Source of the DNA: an uncultured Tenacibaculum sp.
GTDB lineage: Bacteria > Bacteroidota > Bacteroidia > Flavobacteriales > Flavobacteriaceae
DNA: 64,000 nt
NCBI RefSeq assembly: GCF_947498805.1
Contig: NZ_CANMLT010000008.1
Location: forward strand, 112,131 to 176,130
Direction of reading: 5' to 3'
Shown: in pieces, positions 9,417 through 17,984 of the stretch
How positions within the stretch are numbered: position 1 is the stretch's first letter
Layout of the letters: the number at the start of each line of letters is the position of its first letter
The notes under the pieces: generated by a model
What the model was told of the DNA's origin: nothing
The model's database searches: none
The model's input: only the letters and a program-made list of their open reading frames with translations
Translations under genes and position numbers: made by a program

Positions 9417-10205
9417 ATGAATACACCAAAAGTAGTAGAACATATTGTTAAATGGTTAAAAGACTATGCTGAAAATGCAAAAGTAAATGGATTTGTAGTT
9501 GGTGTTTCTGGCGGAATAGACTCTGCTGTTACCTCAACACTCTGCGCAAAAACAGGATTACCAACCTTGTGTGTTGAATTACCTATTCATCAAGCAGAAA
9601 GTCAGGTAAACCGAGCAAACGAACATATCAAACAATTAAGAGAACGTTTTAGCAATGTAGATGAAGCAGAAGTAAACTTAACCAGTACTTTTGAAGATTT
9701 TAAATTAGTAGTACCACAAGTGGATCCTTCTCCAAGAGTAGATTTGGCATTGGCCAATACACGTGCACGTTTACGAATGACAACATTATATTATTTTGCG
9801 GGGTTAAAAGGCTTATTAGTTGCTGGAACTGGTAATAAAGTAGAAGATTTTGGCGTAGGTTTTTTTACAAAGTATGGTGATGGGGGTGTAGATTTAAGTC
9901 CAATTGCTGATTTAGTAAAATCTGAAGTATATGAAATTGCAACATATTTAGAAGTACCACAATCTATCCAAAAAGCACAACCTACAGATGGATTATTTGG
10001 AGACAGTAGAACAGATGAGGATCAAATAGGAGCATCATATGATGAGTTAGAGTGGGCTATGCAAATGCAAGACCAAGGTAAAACCAATGATGATTTTAAA
10101 GATCGTGAATTAGAGGTATATAAAATATACACCCGTCTAAACCGAATTAATCAGCATAAAATGGTTCCAATTCCTGTATGTGAAATACCTAAAGAGTTAA
10201 AGTAA
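9417..10205 (+). CDS. nadE: NAD synthetase, ammonia-dependent
   Basis: Cytosolic enzyme that amidates nicotinic acid adenine dinucleotide to NAD+, using ATP and ammonia. The ATP-pyrophosphatase P-loop SGGIDSA sits at 31-37. Other family segments are AGTGNKVEDFGVGFFTKYGDGG and PTDGLFGDSRTDEDQIG. At 262 residues there is no glutaminase domain, so it is the short NH3-dependent form. It is divergent from gldB across a 60-base AT-rich spacer. An imperfect terminator follows at 10223-10254. Confidence 0.96.
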   Translation: MNTPKVVEHIVKWLKDYAENAKVNGFVVGVSGGIDSAVTSTLCAKTGLPTLCVELPIHQAESQVNRANEHIKQLRERFSNVDEAEVNLTSTFEDFKLVVPQVDPSPRVDLALANTRARLRMTTLYYFAGLKGLLVAGTGNKVEDFGVGFFTKYGDGGVDLSPIADLVKSEVYEIATYLEVPQSIQKAQPTDGLFGDSRTDEDQIGASYDELEWAMQMQDQGKTNDDFKDRELEVYKIYTRLNRINQHKMVPIPVCEIPKELK

Positions 10206-10222
10206 GTTAACCGACATCATAG

Positions 10223-10254
10223 CACGCTTTATCTTCTGATAGGCGTGTTTTTTT
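10223..10254 (+). terminator. Terminator after nadE
   Basis: Imperfect stem CACGC..ATC/GAT..GCGTG with a TTCT loop followed by a T8 run. Confidence 0.75.
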
Positions 10255-10421
10255 TGTCCATTTGTCACCTCAAAAGGTAACAAAATCAATAGTTTAATCA
10301 GCTCCAAAATTTGCAGCAATTTTCTCATAATTAATAGTCTTTCTTGTTCTTTTCGACCCCTAAATTACAAAAAAGTCACGAAACGAGGTGAAAAAGTGTG
10401 ATTATTTACCTTTTCTTAATA

Positions 10422-12434
10422 TTAAATCACGCGGTTAAGCTTCTCAAAAATTCGCCTTTTTAAGTTGGTATAATTGGAGATTTCTTCCAAATCAGGAAGT
10501 GAATTATTTGTTTTTACGTCTTCTAAAATTCCTCCAATTTTCTTTTCTATTAATACACGTCGAAGGTTTAAAATAGCATCCGTTACTAACTTCGGCAAAA
10601 TCTTTACCGTCTCTGTTACGGTCACTTCTTTTCGAGACCAATCACTTAAGAAATACTTTTCTTCATCCATTAAAATAGTTGTTACCATGTTAGCAACTTC
10701 ATTATCTACATGGGTAATTAACTTATCAATAGCTATTTTTTCTTGTTGATTTAATTGATGAATTAACTCGAAATATATTTTTTTAAAAATTTCATTGGTA
10801 AATTCAATTTCATCTTCTTGCAAGTTCAAATACAGCTCTTTAGAAATTTGATTGGTATAAATTTCTTTTTCTAATTCGATTTTACCATTCTTTCCTTCTA
10901 CCTCAATCCAATCAATAAAATCAATTTCTTCATTTCCGTACAACAACAAAATTCGTATAATCTCTTTTTCCAATAGAAATAATGAATCTACTTTTGGAGG
11001 CCCTTGTTTTTGGTTTTTCACCAAAGACATTCCTCTTCCTCCTTGCTGTCCTCTTCCAGAAGAAGTTGCTGTATCTGTTGAAGCTTCTTGATTAAATACC
11101 GAAGATTGTTTCTTGACATTTCCTTTACTTATCAGTTGTGCCAATTCATTAAACAAAACTTGCTCAGAAATATCCATAATACGAGCACATTCCTGTACAT
11201 AGACCTCTCTTTGAATTCCATCAGGAATCTTTGAAATACTGGTTACAATATCTCGAATTAACCCTGCTTTTTTAACAGGATCATTCTTGGCATCTTTCAT
11301 CAACAAAGACACTTTAAACTCAATAAAATCTTGCGATTTATCTTCTAAATACTGCTTTAATTCGGCTGTCGAGTGTGCTTTTGCAAAACTATCTGGATCC
11401 TCTCCATCTGGAAAAGTTACCACACGCACATTCATACCTTGTTCTAATATTAAGTCAATACCTCTTAAAGAAGCTCTTATACCAGCAGCATCTCCATCAA
11501 AAAGTACTGTAATATTCTTGGTTAAACGATTGATTAATCGAATTTGATCAGGGGTCAGTGCTGTTCCTGAAGAAGCAACCACATTCTCTATACCTGATTG
11601 ATGAAAAGAAATAACATCTGTATACCCTTCTACTAAAAAGCAATTATCTTGCTTTGCTATATCTTTTTTTGCCTGATAAAGCCCATAAAGAATTTTACTC
11701 TTATGGTAAATATCACTTTCTGGTGAATTTAAATACTTTGCTGCTTTTTTATCATTCGTTAGAATACGTCCTCCGAAACCTAATATTCTTCCAGACATAG
11801 AGTGAATTGGAAACATCACCCTTCCTTTAAAACGATCAAATTTCTTCTCTGTTGTACCTCCTTCTTTAACTATAGTCAGCCCGGTAGCCTTTAGGTATTT
11901 TAAATCATATCCTTTCTTTAAAGCTGCATTGGTAAAGTTATCCCATTCATCTTTACAATATCCTAAATCAAACTTTTCAATGGTTTCTTCTCTGAAGCCG
12001 CGCTCTTTGAAATACGATAATCCTATAGCCCTACCTTGTTGTGTATTTAACAAAACATCATGAAAATAGTCTTTGGCGAATTTAGACACCAAAAACATAC
12101 TTTCTCTTTCATTCATTTGCTCCTTTTGCTCATCGGACTGCTCTGTTTCTTCAATTTCAATATTGTATTTCTTAGCAAGCCATCGAATCGCTTCGGGATA
12201 TGAAAAATGTTCGTGTTCCATTAAAAATGAAATCGAGTTTCCACCTTTCCCCGTACTAAAGTCTTTCCAGATTTGCTTTACAGGCGATACTACAAAAGAT
12301 GGTGTTTTTTCATCTGTAAAGGGACTCAAACCTTTAAAGTTACTTCCTGTCTTTTTTAATTGTACAAACTCTCCTATTACCTCCTCTACTCGAGAAGCTT
12401 CAAAAACTTTATCTATGGTTTGTTGGGTTATCAT
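10422..12434 (-). CDS. dnaG: DNA primase DnaG with zinc-less N-terminal domain
   Basis: Makes RNA primers at the replication fork. The 670-residue chain has the bacterial order: N-terminal zinc-binding-type domain (1-100), Toprim RNA polymerase core (about 120-420, with FKGRVMFPIHS, the EGYTDVIS motif and FDGDAAG), a Ser/Gly/Gln-rich linker, and a C-terminal DnaB-interacting helical domain. The zinc module keeps its framework (SPFTDEKTPSFVVSPVKQ) but the usual Cys-His-Cys-Cys ligands are Ser37, Thr40, Asp58 and Thr61, so zinc cannot be bound in the known way. Start ATG at 12434 is preceded by a good promoter (12456-12484). Function is certain; the consequence for primer initiation is inference. 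Confidence 0.97.
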   Translation of the reverse strand: MITQQTIDKVFEASRVEEVIGEFVQLKKTGSNFKGLSPFTDEKTPSFVVSPVKQIWKDFSTGKGGNSISFLMEHEHFSYPEAIRWLAKKYNIEIEETEQSDEQKEQMNERESMFLVSKFAKDYFHDVLLNTQQGRAIGLSYFKERGFREETIEKFDLGYCKDEWDNFTNAALKKGYDLKYLKATGLTIVKEGGTTEKKFDRFKGRVMFPIHSMSGRILGFGGRILTNDKKAAKYLNSPESDIYHKSKILYGLYQAKKDIAKQDNCFLVEGYTDVISFHQSGIENVVASSGTALTPDQIRLINRLTKNITVLFDGDAAGIRASLRGIDLILEQGMNVRVVTFPDGEDPDSFAKAHSTAELKQYLEDKSQDFIEFKVSLLMKDAKNDPVKKAGLIRDIVTSISKIPDGIQREVYVQECARIMDISEQVLFNELAQLISKGNVKKQSSVFNQEASTDTATSSGRGQQGGRGMSLVKNQKQGPPKVDSLFLLEKEIIRILLLYGNEEIDFIDWIEVEGKNGKIELEKEIYTNQISKELYLNLQEDEIEFTNEIFKKIYFELIHQLNQQEKIAIDKLITHVDNEVANMVTTILMDEEKYFLSDWSRKEVTVTETVKILPKLVTDAILNLRRVLIEKKIGGILEDVKTNNSLPDLEEISNYTNLKRRIFEKLNRVI

Positions 12435-12455
12435 CTACAATTAAAATTTGGCTGA

Positions 12456-12484
12456 CAAAGATACTGCTTTGTATTTGCCAGCAA
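12456..12484 (-). promoter_or_regulatory. Bacteroidota-type promoter for dnaG
   Basis: On the minus strand TTG, an 18-nt spacer, then TATCTTTG, matching the -33 TTG / -7 TAnnTTTG consensus. It would give a short leader before the dnaG ATG at 12434. Confidence 0.6.
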
Positions 12485-12514
12485 AAACACAAGTTAAGAT
12501 TATAACATGCATTA

Positions 12515-12545
12515 TTTGGTAAAAACATATAAATATATAAATTTG
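12515..12545 (+). promoter_or_regulatory. Bacteroidota-type promoter for the LRR protein gene
   Basis: TTTG, 19-nt spacer, TAAATTTG: a full match to the -33/-7 consensus, ending 17 bases before the ATG at 12563, so the mRNA leader is very short. It is divergent from the dnaG promoter 30 bases away. Confidence 0.65.
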
Positions 12546-12562
12546 GCACAAATTCCCTTACT

Positions 12563-13906
12563 ATGAGATTTTTCAAATTTTTAACTATAACATCATTATT
12601 TTCATTAACAGTATCGGCTCAAGAAACGATAAAGATTCCAGATATTGGTTTAGAAGAAGCTTTAATTGCTCTAAATTTTGATTCTAATGGGCTTACAGGA
12701 GATATTTTAGAGAGCGATGTAAAATATATTGTAAACTTGAATATCAATGATGCAATAAATAATAAAAAGCTAACAAACGTTAATTCGAAGATTAAAGATT
12801 TAACAGGTATTGAACATTTTCCTAATTTAACTAGATTAGATTGTAGTGGAAATGAGATTAGAAAAATTAATCTTACCAAAAACACCAAACTAACTTTTTT
12901 AAATTGTAGCGACAATAAAATTGAAACTTTAGATTTAAGCAACAATCCGGAGTTGTTTTCTATTAGTTGTGACTACAATAAGCTAACGCATTTAAAGTTG
13001 GGTAATAAACCTGTATTAAGAGATTTATATTGCAACAACAACTATCTTGAAAAGTTAGACGTAACTGGATGTACAGCTATGAAAAATTTAGATGCTAGTG
13101 GTAATAGAATGGGAGACATTCTTATTAACAAAGCTGTTTATGATCAATTTTCAGAAGGATGGTATAAAGATGGAAAAGCTAGTTTTAAAGAAAGTAGTGG
13201 TAATGTAAATGTGATTAACCTTCCTACAGAAAAAACTGTGGTTGATAATACAGTAAGTACACCTCAAAAGCCCCAAGAGAAAGCTACGCCGACTACAACT
13301 GTTACTAAACCAGCAGAAGCACCAGCAACTGAATCAACTGCAAACTATTATGAGAAGTTTCAGCAATCAGTAGTGGCCGAATATGATAAACTAGCCATGT
13401 CTCCTGATTATTTAAAAAGTAAAAGAATCATTTTACAGCAGAAATACGATTTAGAACCTCGTAAACTAGAACAATGGATAGAGAAGTACGCTAACTTCAA
13501 TAAAGTTAAAAACGCTGTTAATCCTGAAAAGAATTCATCCATCTTTCATTCTAAATTTAAAAAGTCTACTGTTGAAGAATATGAAAGACTTGTTTTAAAC
13601 GATGCTTATTTACAAAGTAAAAAAGAGGAAGTACAGAAAAAATATGGAATTAAAGCTAGCGACTTTAATAAGTGGATTGATCTTTTAGGAAATCATGCAC
13701 TAAAGGCCAAAACAGAAATTCCTGTTGAAAATGCAGCTAGCTTCTATGAAAAATTCAAGAAATCTGTAGTAAATGAATATGAAAACTTAGTTTTAAATTC
13801 TGATCATTTTAAGACAGTTAAAGCTGAAATTCAAAAAAAGTATAACATTACACCAACTCAATTGAATGAATGGATTCGTAAAAGAAGTACACTTAAAATT
13901 CAATAA
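12563..13906 (+). CDS. Secreted leucine-rich-repeat protein with three C-terminal HTH-like repeats
   Basis: 447-residue protein with a signal peptide (1-19, ending VSA). Residues about 85-185 are Bacteroidota-type LRRs of roughly 21 residues (NLTRLDCSGNEIRKINLTKN, LTFLNCSDNKIETLDLSNN and so on), normally a protein-binding scaffold. After a Thr/Pro/Ala-rich linker (220-258), one module occurs three times at about 262-306, 327-372 and 394-447, period about 66 residues: YEKFKKSVVxEYExLVLN, then LKSKxxEIQKKYxIxPxxxNxWI. The second half of each resembles a helix-turn-helix, unexpected in an exported protein. No type IX secretion C-terminal signal and no lipobox seen. Function unknown; expressed from its own promoter and closed by a terminator shared with clpX. 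Confidence 0.75.
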   Translation: MRFFKFLTITSLFSLTVSAQETIKIPDIGLEEALIALNFDSNGLTGDILESDVKYIVNLNINDAINNKKLTNVNSKIKDLTGIEHFPNLTRLDCSGNEIRKINLTKNTKLTFLNCSDNKIETLDLSNNPELFSISCDYNKLTHLKLGNKPVLRDLYCNNNYLEKLDVTGCTAMKNLDASGNRMGDILINKAVYDQFSEGWYKDGKASFKESSGNVNVINLPTEKTVVDNTVSTPQKPQEKATPTTTVTKPAEAPATESTANYYEKFQQSVVAEYDKLAMSPDYLKSKRIILQQKYDLEPRKLEQWIEKYANFNKVKNAVNPEKNSSIFHSKFKKSTVEEYERLVLNDAYLQSKKEEVQKKYGIKASDFNKWIDLLGNHALKAKTEIPVENAASFYEKFKKSVVNEYENLVLNSDHFKTVKAEIQKKYNITPTQLNEWIRKRSTLKIQ

Positions 13907-13934
13907 GAAAGAAATTTCACACATAGAAAACATA

Positions 13935-13964
13935 AAAAAAGCACCTTGATCGAGGTGCTTTTTT
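13935..13964. terminator. Bidirectional terminator between the LRR gene and clpX
   Basis: Stem AAAAAAGCACCT/AGGTGCTTTTTT with a TGATCG loop; A and T runs on both sides serve the two convergent genes. Confidence 0.88.
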
Positions 13965-13984
13965 ATATAAGTTGTTTTCGCTTT

Positions 13985-15223
13985 TTACGAAGCTGCTTTT
14001 AATTTTGTTAAAGCCGTTTTTGTTAATTTATTTTCAGCATAATCTTTATCTACGATAAACTCTTTCTCTTCACTACTAGGTAATTCAAACATAGCGTCGG
14101 TTAAGATTGCTTCACATAAAGAACGTAAACCACGAGCACCAAGCTTATACTCTACTGCTTTATCTACAATAAACTGTAATGCTTCTTCTGTCATAGAAAA
14201 CTCAACATCATCCATTGCAAATAACTTGGTATACTGCTTAATTATTGAATTCTTAGGCTCCGTTAAAATAGCTCTTAACGTTTTTGCATCTAAAGGATTC
14301 ATATAGCTCAATACTGGCAAACGACCAATGATTTCAGGAATTAAGCCAAAACTCTTTAAATCTGATGGAATGATATATTGCAATAAGTTTTCTTGATCTA
14401 TTTTATCTTCTTCAACCGATGCACTATATCCCACCGCTTGCATATTTAAACGGTTGCTAATAATCTTGTCGATTCCAGAGAAAGCTCCTCCTGCAATAAA
14501 CAAGATATCTTTAGTATTTACCTCAATAAACTTTTGTTCTGGATGCTTACGTCCTCCTTTCGGTGCAACGTTTACAACAGCTCCTTCTAACAACTTTAAA
14601 AGTGCCTGTTGCACTCCCTCTCCTGAAACATCTCTTGTTATTGATGGATTATCACCTTTACGAGCAATTTTATCTATTTCATCAATAAATACAATTCCTC
14701 TTTCTGCCTTTTCTACATCGTAATCGGCAGCTTGTAATAATCTACTTAAAATACTTTCAACATCTTCTCCTACATATCCTGCTTGTGTTAAAACTGTAGC
14801 ATCCACAATAGAAAAAGGTACGTTTAACATTTTTGCAATCGTTCTTGCAACCAATGTTTTTCCAGTTCCTGTTTCTCCTACTAAAACAATGTTTGACTTC
14901 TCAATCTCAACTTCATTCTCATCATCTTTGGTTTGCAACAATCTTTTGTAATGATTGTAAACCGCAACAGACATTGCTTTTTTGGTTTGGTTTTGACCAA
15001 TGATATACTCATCTAAAAAAGCCTTGATCTCTTTTGGTTTCTTTAAGATTAAATCACTCGACAAGTCACTTGTTTTTGCCTCTGCAATTTCTTCTTCTAC
15101 AATACCATGAGCTTGCTCAATACACTTATCACAAATATGAGCATCTAAACCTGCTATTAATAAATCTGTTTCTGGTTTTTTACGACCACAAAACGAACAT
15201 TGTAAGTTTTCTTCTTTCGACAT
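13985..15223 (-). CDS. clpX: ATP-dependent Clp protease ATP-binding subunit ClpX
   Basis: AAA+ unfoldase that recognises tagged substrates (including ssrA-tagged proteins) and feeds them to ClpP. I chose the ATG at 15223 (MSKEENLQCSFCG), giving 412 residues; an ATG ten codons upstream has no family support. The N-terminal zinc finger is intact: Cys9, Cys12, Cys31 and Cys34. AAA+ motifs: Walker A GETGTGKT, Walker B GIVFIDEIDKI, the pore loop GYVGEDVE and sensor regions, then the C-terminal domain with LGARGLRSL. It lies 58 bases downstream of clpP on the same strand, the usual clpP-clpX operon order. Confidence 0.98.
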   Translation of the reverse strand: MSKEENLQCSFCGRKKPETDLLIAGLDAHICDKCIEQAHGIVEEEIAEAKTSDLSSDLILKKPKEIKAFLDEYIIGQNQTKKAMSVAVYNHYKRLLQTKDDENEVEIEKSNIVLVGETGTGKTLVARTIAKMLNVPFSIVDATVLTQAGYVGEDVESILSRLLQAADYDVEKAERGIVFIDEIDKIARKGDNPSITRDVSGEGVQQALLKLLEGAVVNVAPKGGRKHPEQKFIEVNTKDILFIAGGAFSGIDKIISNRLNMQAVGYSASVEEDKIDQENLLQYIIPSDLKSFGLIPEIIGRLPVLSYMNPLDAKTLRAILTEPKNSIIKQYTKLFAMDDVEFSMTEEALQFIVDKAVEYKLGARGLRSLCEAILTDAMFELPSSEEKEFIVDKDYAENKLTKTALTKLKAAS

Positions 15224-15281
15224 TATTCTTGCTTTCTGAACTATTGGCTTCAATAATTTATGAGACCAATAATGTTAAATC

Positions 15282-15941
15282 TTATTTTCTACTTAAAATT
15301 TCATCTACCATTCCGTACGCCTTAGCTTCGTCTGCTTTCATCCAATAATCTCTATCAGAATCTTCATGAACTTTGTCAAAAGGTTGTCCAGAATGCTTTG
15401 AAATAATATTGTATAATTCTGTTTTTAACTTTCCTATTTCTTTCACAGTAATTTCCATATCTGAAGCCTGTCCTTGTGCCCCTCCTAATGGTTGGTGAAT
15501 CATAATACGAGAGTGTGGTAAAGCAGAACGCTTTCCTTTCGTTCCCGCACACATTAAAACTGCTCCCATAGATGCAGCCATACCTGTACAAATAGTTGCA
15601 ACGTCTGGTTTAATAAATTGCATAGTATCATAAATACCTAAACCAGCATATACACCTCCTCCAGGTGAGTTGATATAAATTGAAATATCTTTTGATGCAT
15701 CTACACTTTCCAAGAATAATAACTGTGCTTGAATTACATTAGCAACTTGATCATTGATTCCTGTACCTAAGAAGATAATACGATCCATCATTAATCGAGA
15801 GAAAACATCCATTTGTGTGATGTTTAACTGACGCTCTTCCATAATGTATGGGGTTAAACTACTTGTGATTTTATTATAGTAAGTACTGCTAATTCCATGA
15901 TGTTTTGTAGCGTACTTTTCGAATTCTTTTCCGTAATCCAT
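15282..15941 (-). CDS. clpP: ATP-dependent Clp protease proteolytic subunit ClpP
   Basis: Serine peptidase forming the double-heptamer barrel that degrades substrates delivered by ClpX. 219 residues; catalytic Ser124 in GMAASMGAV, His149 in RIMIHQPLGG, and the likely Asp198 in SDRDYWM. The N-terminal part includes SLTPYIMEER, matching other Bacteroidota ClpPs, and may be a propeptide region. First gene of clpP-clpX; trigger factor (tig) lies upstream on the same strand but has its own terminator, so the three are neighbours in function but not clearly one transcript. Confidence 0.98.
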   Translation of the reverse strand: MDYGKEFEKYATKHHGISSTYYNKITSSLTPYIMEERQLNITQMDVFSRLMMDRIIFLGTGINDQVANVIQAQLLFLESVDASKDISIYINSPGGGVYAGLGIYDTMQFIKPDVATICTGMAASMGAVLMCAGTKGKRSALPHSRIMIHQPLGGAQGQASDMEITVKEIGKLKTELYNIISKHSGQPFDKVHEDSDRDYWMKADEAKAYGMVDEILSRK

Positions 15942-16016
15942 TATAAAATGTTTTTCTGATTTATGAAATGTAAATATAAGAACTATTTCAATACTATTTT
16001 GTTTCAGTTGATTGCC

Positions 16017-16047
16017 AAAAAAACCTGAACTTTCGTTCAGGTTTTTT
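16017..16047 (-). terminator. Terminator after tig
   Basis: Stem AAAAACCTGAAC/GTTCAGGTTTTT with a 4-nt TTTC/GAAA loop, T run on the minus strand, placed between the tig stop and clpP. Confidence 0.88.
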
Positions 16048-16065
16048 GTTATGAGGTAACGTAAA

Positions 16066-17394
16066 TTACTTCTCTACGTTATAAACTTCTTTAATGAAAT
16101 CTTCGTAAGAAACTTCTTTTGTATCAAACTTCATGTTCTCTTTATAAAAAGCCAATAATTTTTGGCTAATTAATTGCGTTTGTAACTTTTGAGCTTCATC
16201 TTGATTTTGTAAGATTCTACCAGCGATATCATCTAACTCTTTTTCTTCTGGATTCATGTTTCCAAATTGAGCCATTTGTGCACGGATAAATCCTTTTGCA
16301 TAGTCTACTAATTCAGCATAGTCTAATTTGATATCGTTATCTTTCATAATCTTTCCTTCGATTAATTGGTAACGTAATCCTTTTTCAGACTTCTCATACT
16401 CAGCAGCTGCTTCATCAATTGTTAATTCTTTTTCTCCAGCAGTTTGTAACCACTTTTGTAAGAATTCTTTTGGTAAATCAAACTTAGTATTCTCTACTAA
16501 ACTTTCAGTAACTGCATTTAATAACTGTTGATCTGCTTGTTGTTGGAATTGCTTTTCTGCGTCTTCTTTGATTTTTCCTTTTAAATCAGTAACAGTTTTA
16601 ACGCTTCCATCAGCAAATAACTTATCAAATAACTCTTGATCTAACTCTGCTAATTCAGTTTCGTTAATTTCTTCAATTGTAAAAGTTACAGGAACTTCTA
16701 ATCCGTGAGCATCATCATGAGACACACCTAAAGCCTGTTGTAATTTATGCTCATCTTCGAATAAATTTTTAGTTTTTAATTCTAGAACATCTCCTACTTT
16801 AGATCCTACAAACTTCTTTAAGTTTGTTTTTCCTTTAATATCTTTAACAGAAATAGTCGATTTCTTATTGATCTCTTTTTCTTCGTTAACAAAAGTACCA
16901 GTAATATTAGCCTCTTCTGTAGCTTCCTCTTTAGAAATCATTTTCCCGTAACGAGATTGAATGTTTTCTACTTCCTTTTCGATTAATTCGTCAGTAGCTA
17001 CGATGTTATACTGCTTTACTTTATCAGATTTTAAATCAACATCAAATTCTGGTGCTAATCCTAATTCAAATTCGAATGAAAATTTATCAGCATCCCAGTT
17101 AAAATCATCTTGTACTCTTGGTAATGGATTCCCTAAGATATCAAGCTTTTCTTCAACTAAGAACTTGTTTAAAGATTCTTGTAAAAGCTTGTTAACCTCA
17201 TCAATCATTACGGCTTTACCATATTGCTTCTTTACCATTCCCATTGGAACGTGTCCTTTTCTAAACCCTGGAATGTTTGCTGTTTTACGGTAATCGTTTA
17301 AAACCTTTGTTACTTTCTCTTGATAATCATCAGCAACAATATCAACTTTTACAACTGCGTTTAACGCATCTATGTTTTCTTTTGTTATATTCAT
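16066..17394 (-). CDS. tig: Trigger factor (divergent PPIase domain)
   Basis: Ribosome-bound chaperone that meets nascent chains at the exit tunnel. 442 residues. The ribosome-docking signature GFRKGHVP is at 43-50, in the N-terminal domain. The region where FKBP-type PPIase sequence is normally found (about 150-250) lacks the usual GDxxxIDFxGxxDGxxFxGG pattern, although a VGSKVGD-like element remains, so prolyl isomerase activity is doubtful. The C-terminal domain (about 270-440) is helical with Gln/Glu-rich arms. Promoter at 17429-17459. Placed upstream of clpP-clpX, a widespread bacterial arrangement. Confidence 0.93.
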   Translation of the reverse strand: MNITKENIDALNAVVKVDIVADDYQEKVTKVLNDYRKTANIPGFRKGHVPMGMVKKQYGKAVMIDEVNKLLQESLNKFLVEEKLDILGNPLPRVQDDFNWDADKFSFEFELGLAPEFDVDLKSDKVKQYNIVATDELIEKEVENIQSRYGKMISKEEATEEANITGTFVNEEKEINKKSTISVKDIKGKTNLKKFVGSKVGDVLELKTKNLFEDEHKLQQALGVSHDDAHGLEVPVTFTIEEINETELAELDQELFDKLFADGSVKTVTDLKGKIKEDAEKQFQQQADQQLLNAVTESLVENTKFDLPKEFLQKWLQTAGEKELTIDEAAAEYEKSEKGLRYQLIEGKIMKDNDIKLDYAELVDYAKGFIRAQMAQFGNMNPEEKELDDIAGRILQNQDEAQKLQTQLISQKLLAFYKENMKFDTKEVSYEDFIKEVYNVEK

Positions 17395-17428
17395 CTTTAA
17401 AATAAATCTGTTTCTAAAAAATCGCCTG

Positions 17429-17459
17429 CAAAATTACCACTTTTCTTATTGATAACCAA
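17429..17459 (-). promoter_or_regulatory. Bacteroidota-type promoter for tig
   Basis: On the minus strand TTG, 20-nt spacer, TAATTTTG, ending 35 bases before the tig ATG at 17394. Confidence 0.6.
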
Positions 17460-17539
17460 GACTTTTACCTTAAGAATTCTTCTTTCTCGGTATTTAGGCT
17501 AATTTCCTTATTTATTGATTCTTATATTATTAATTAATC

Positions 17540-17887
17540 TTATTTCTTTTCTTCTTTTAACAACGAAAACAAAACCGATCTAAAAATTGACAACAATACG
17601 CTAAATAACAGTGCAGAAAAGAATCCGCTAACTGCAAATCCAGCCACTAATTTACCGGCCAATAACACTATAATGGCATTTATTACAAATAAAAACAACC
17701 CTAAAGTCACGATTGTTGCTGGTAACGTAAAGAACACTAGCAACGGACGCACAAACATATTTAATAATGCTATCGTTACTGCTACGATTACTGCAGTTAC
17801 ATAATTGGTTACTGCAATACCAGGTAAAACATTAGCCAATACAATTACAGCTAAAGCCGTCAATAAAATCTTTAAAAATATTTTCAT
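17540..17887 (-). CDS. Phage-holin-family (YvlD-like) small membrane protein
   Basis: 115-residue hydrophobic protein with about four membrane spans (roughly 5-22, 28-48, 55-78 and 86-108) and a short charged C-terminal tail (LLKEEKK). The pattern LPGIAVTNYVTAVIVAVTIALLNMFVRPLL followed by LPATIVTLGLFLFVINA is typical of the 4-TMS holin superfamily IV / YvlD group, found widely on chromosomes. Despite the family name there is nothing phage-like nearby. It lies 146 bases before tig on the same strand and is probably independent. Exact role is unknown. Confidence 0.8.
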   Translation of the reverse strand: MKIFLKILLTALAVIVLANVLPGIAVTNYVTAVIVAVTIALLNMFVRPLLVFFTLPATIVTLGLFLFVINAIIVLLAGKLVAGFAVSGFFSALLFSVLLSIFRSVLFSLLKEEKK

Positions 17888-17984
17888 GTATTTCTTTTTA
17901 TTCTTTTAAAGCGATAACCATACCAAATTGAAAAACAGGAAATTTTGTCAGACTTATGTATCTTCGCCAGGCAAAAATTAAATT

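Noticed and set aside
10474..12444. Plus-strand frames opposite dnaG
   Set aside because: Composition is that of antisense sequence to a conserved gene; no start context or homology.
12563..13906. HTH-like repeats as remnants of a transposase
   Set aside because: The repeats are in one intact frame behind a signal peptide with no inverted repeats or DDE motif.
17540..17887. Holin-family protein as evidence for a prophage
   Set aside because: The YvlD/holin IV superfamily is common on chromosomes and no phage gene is nearby.
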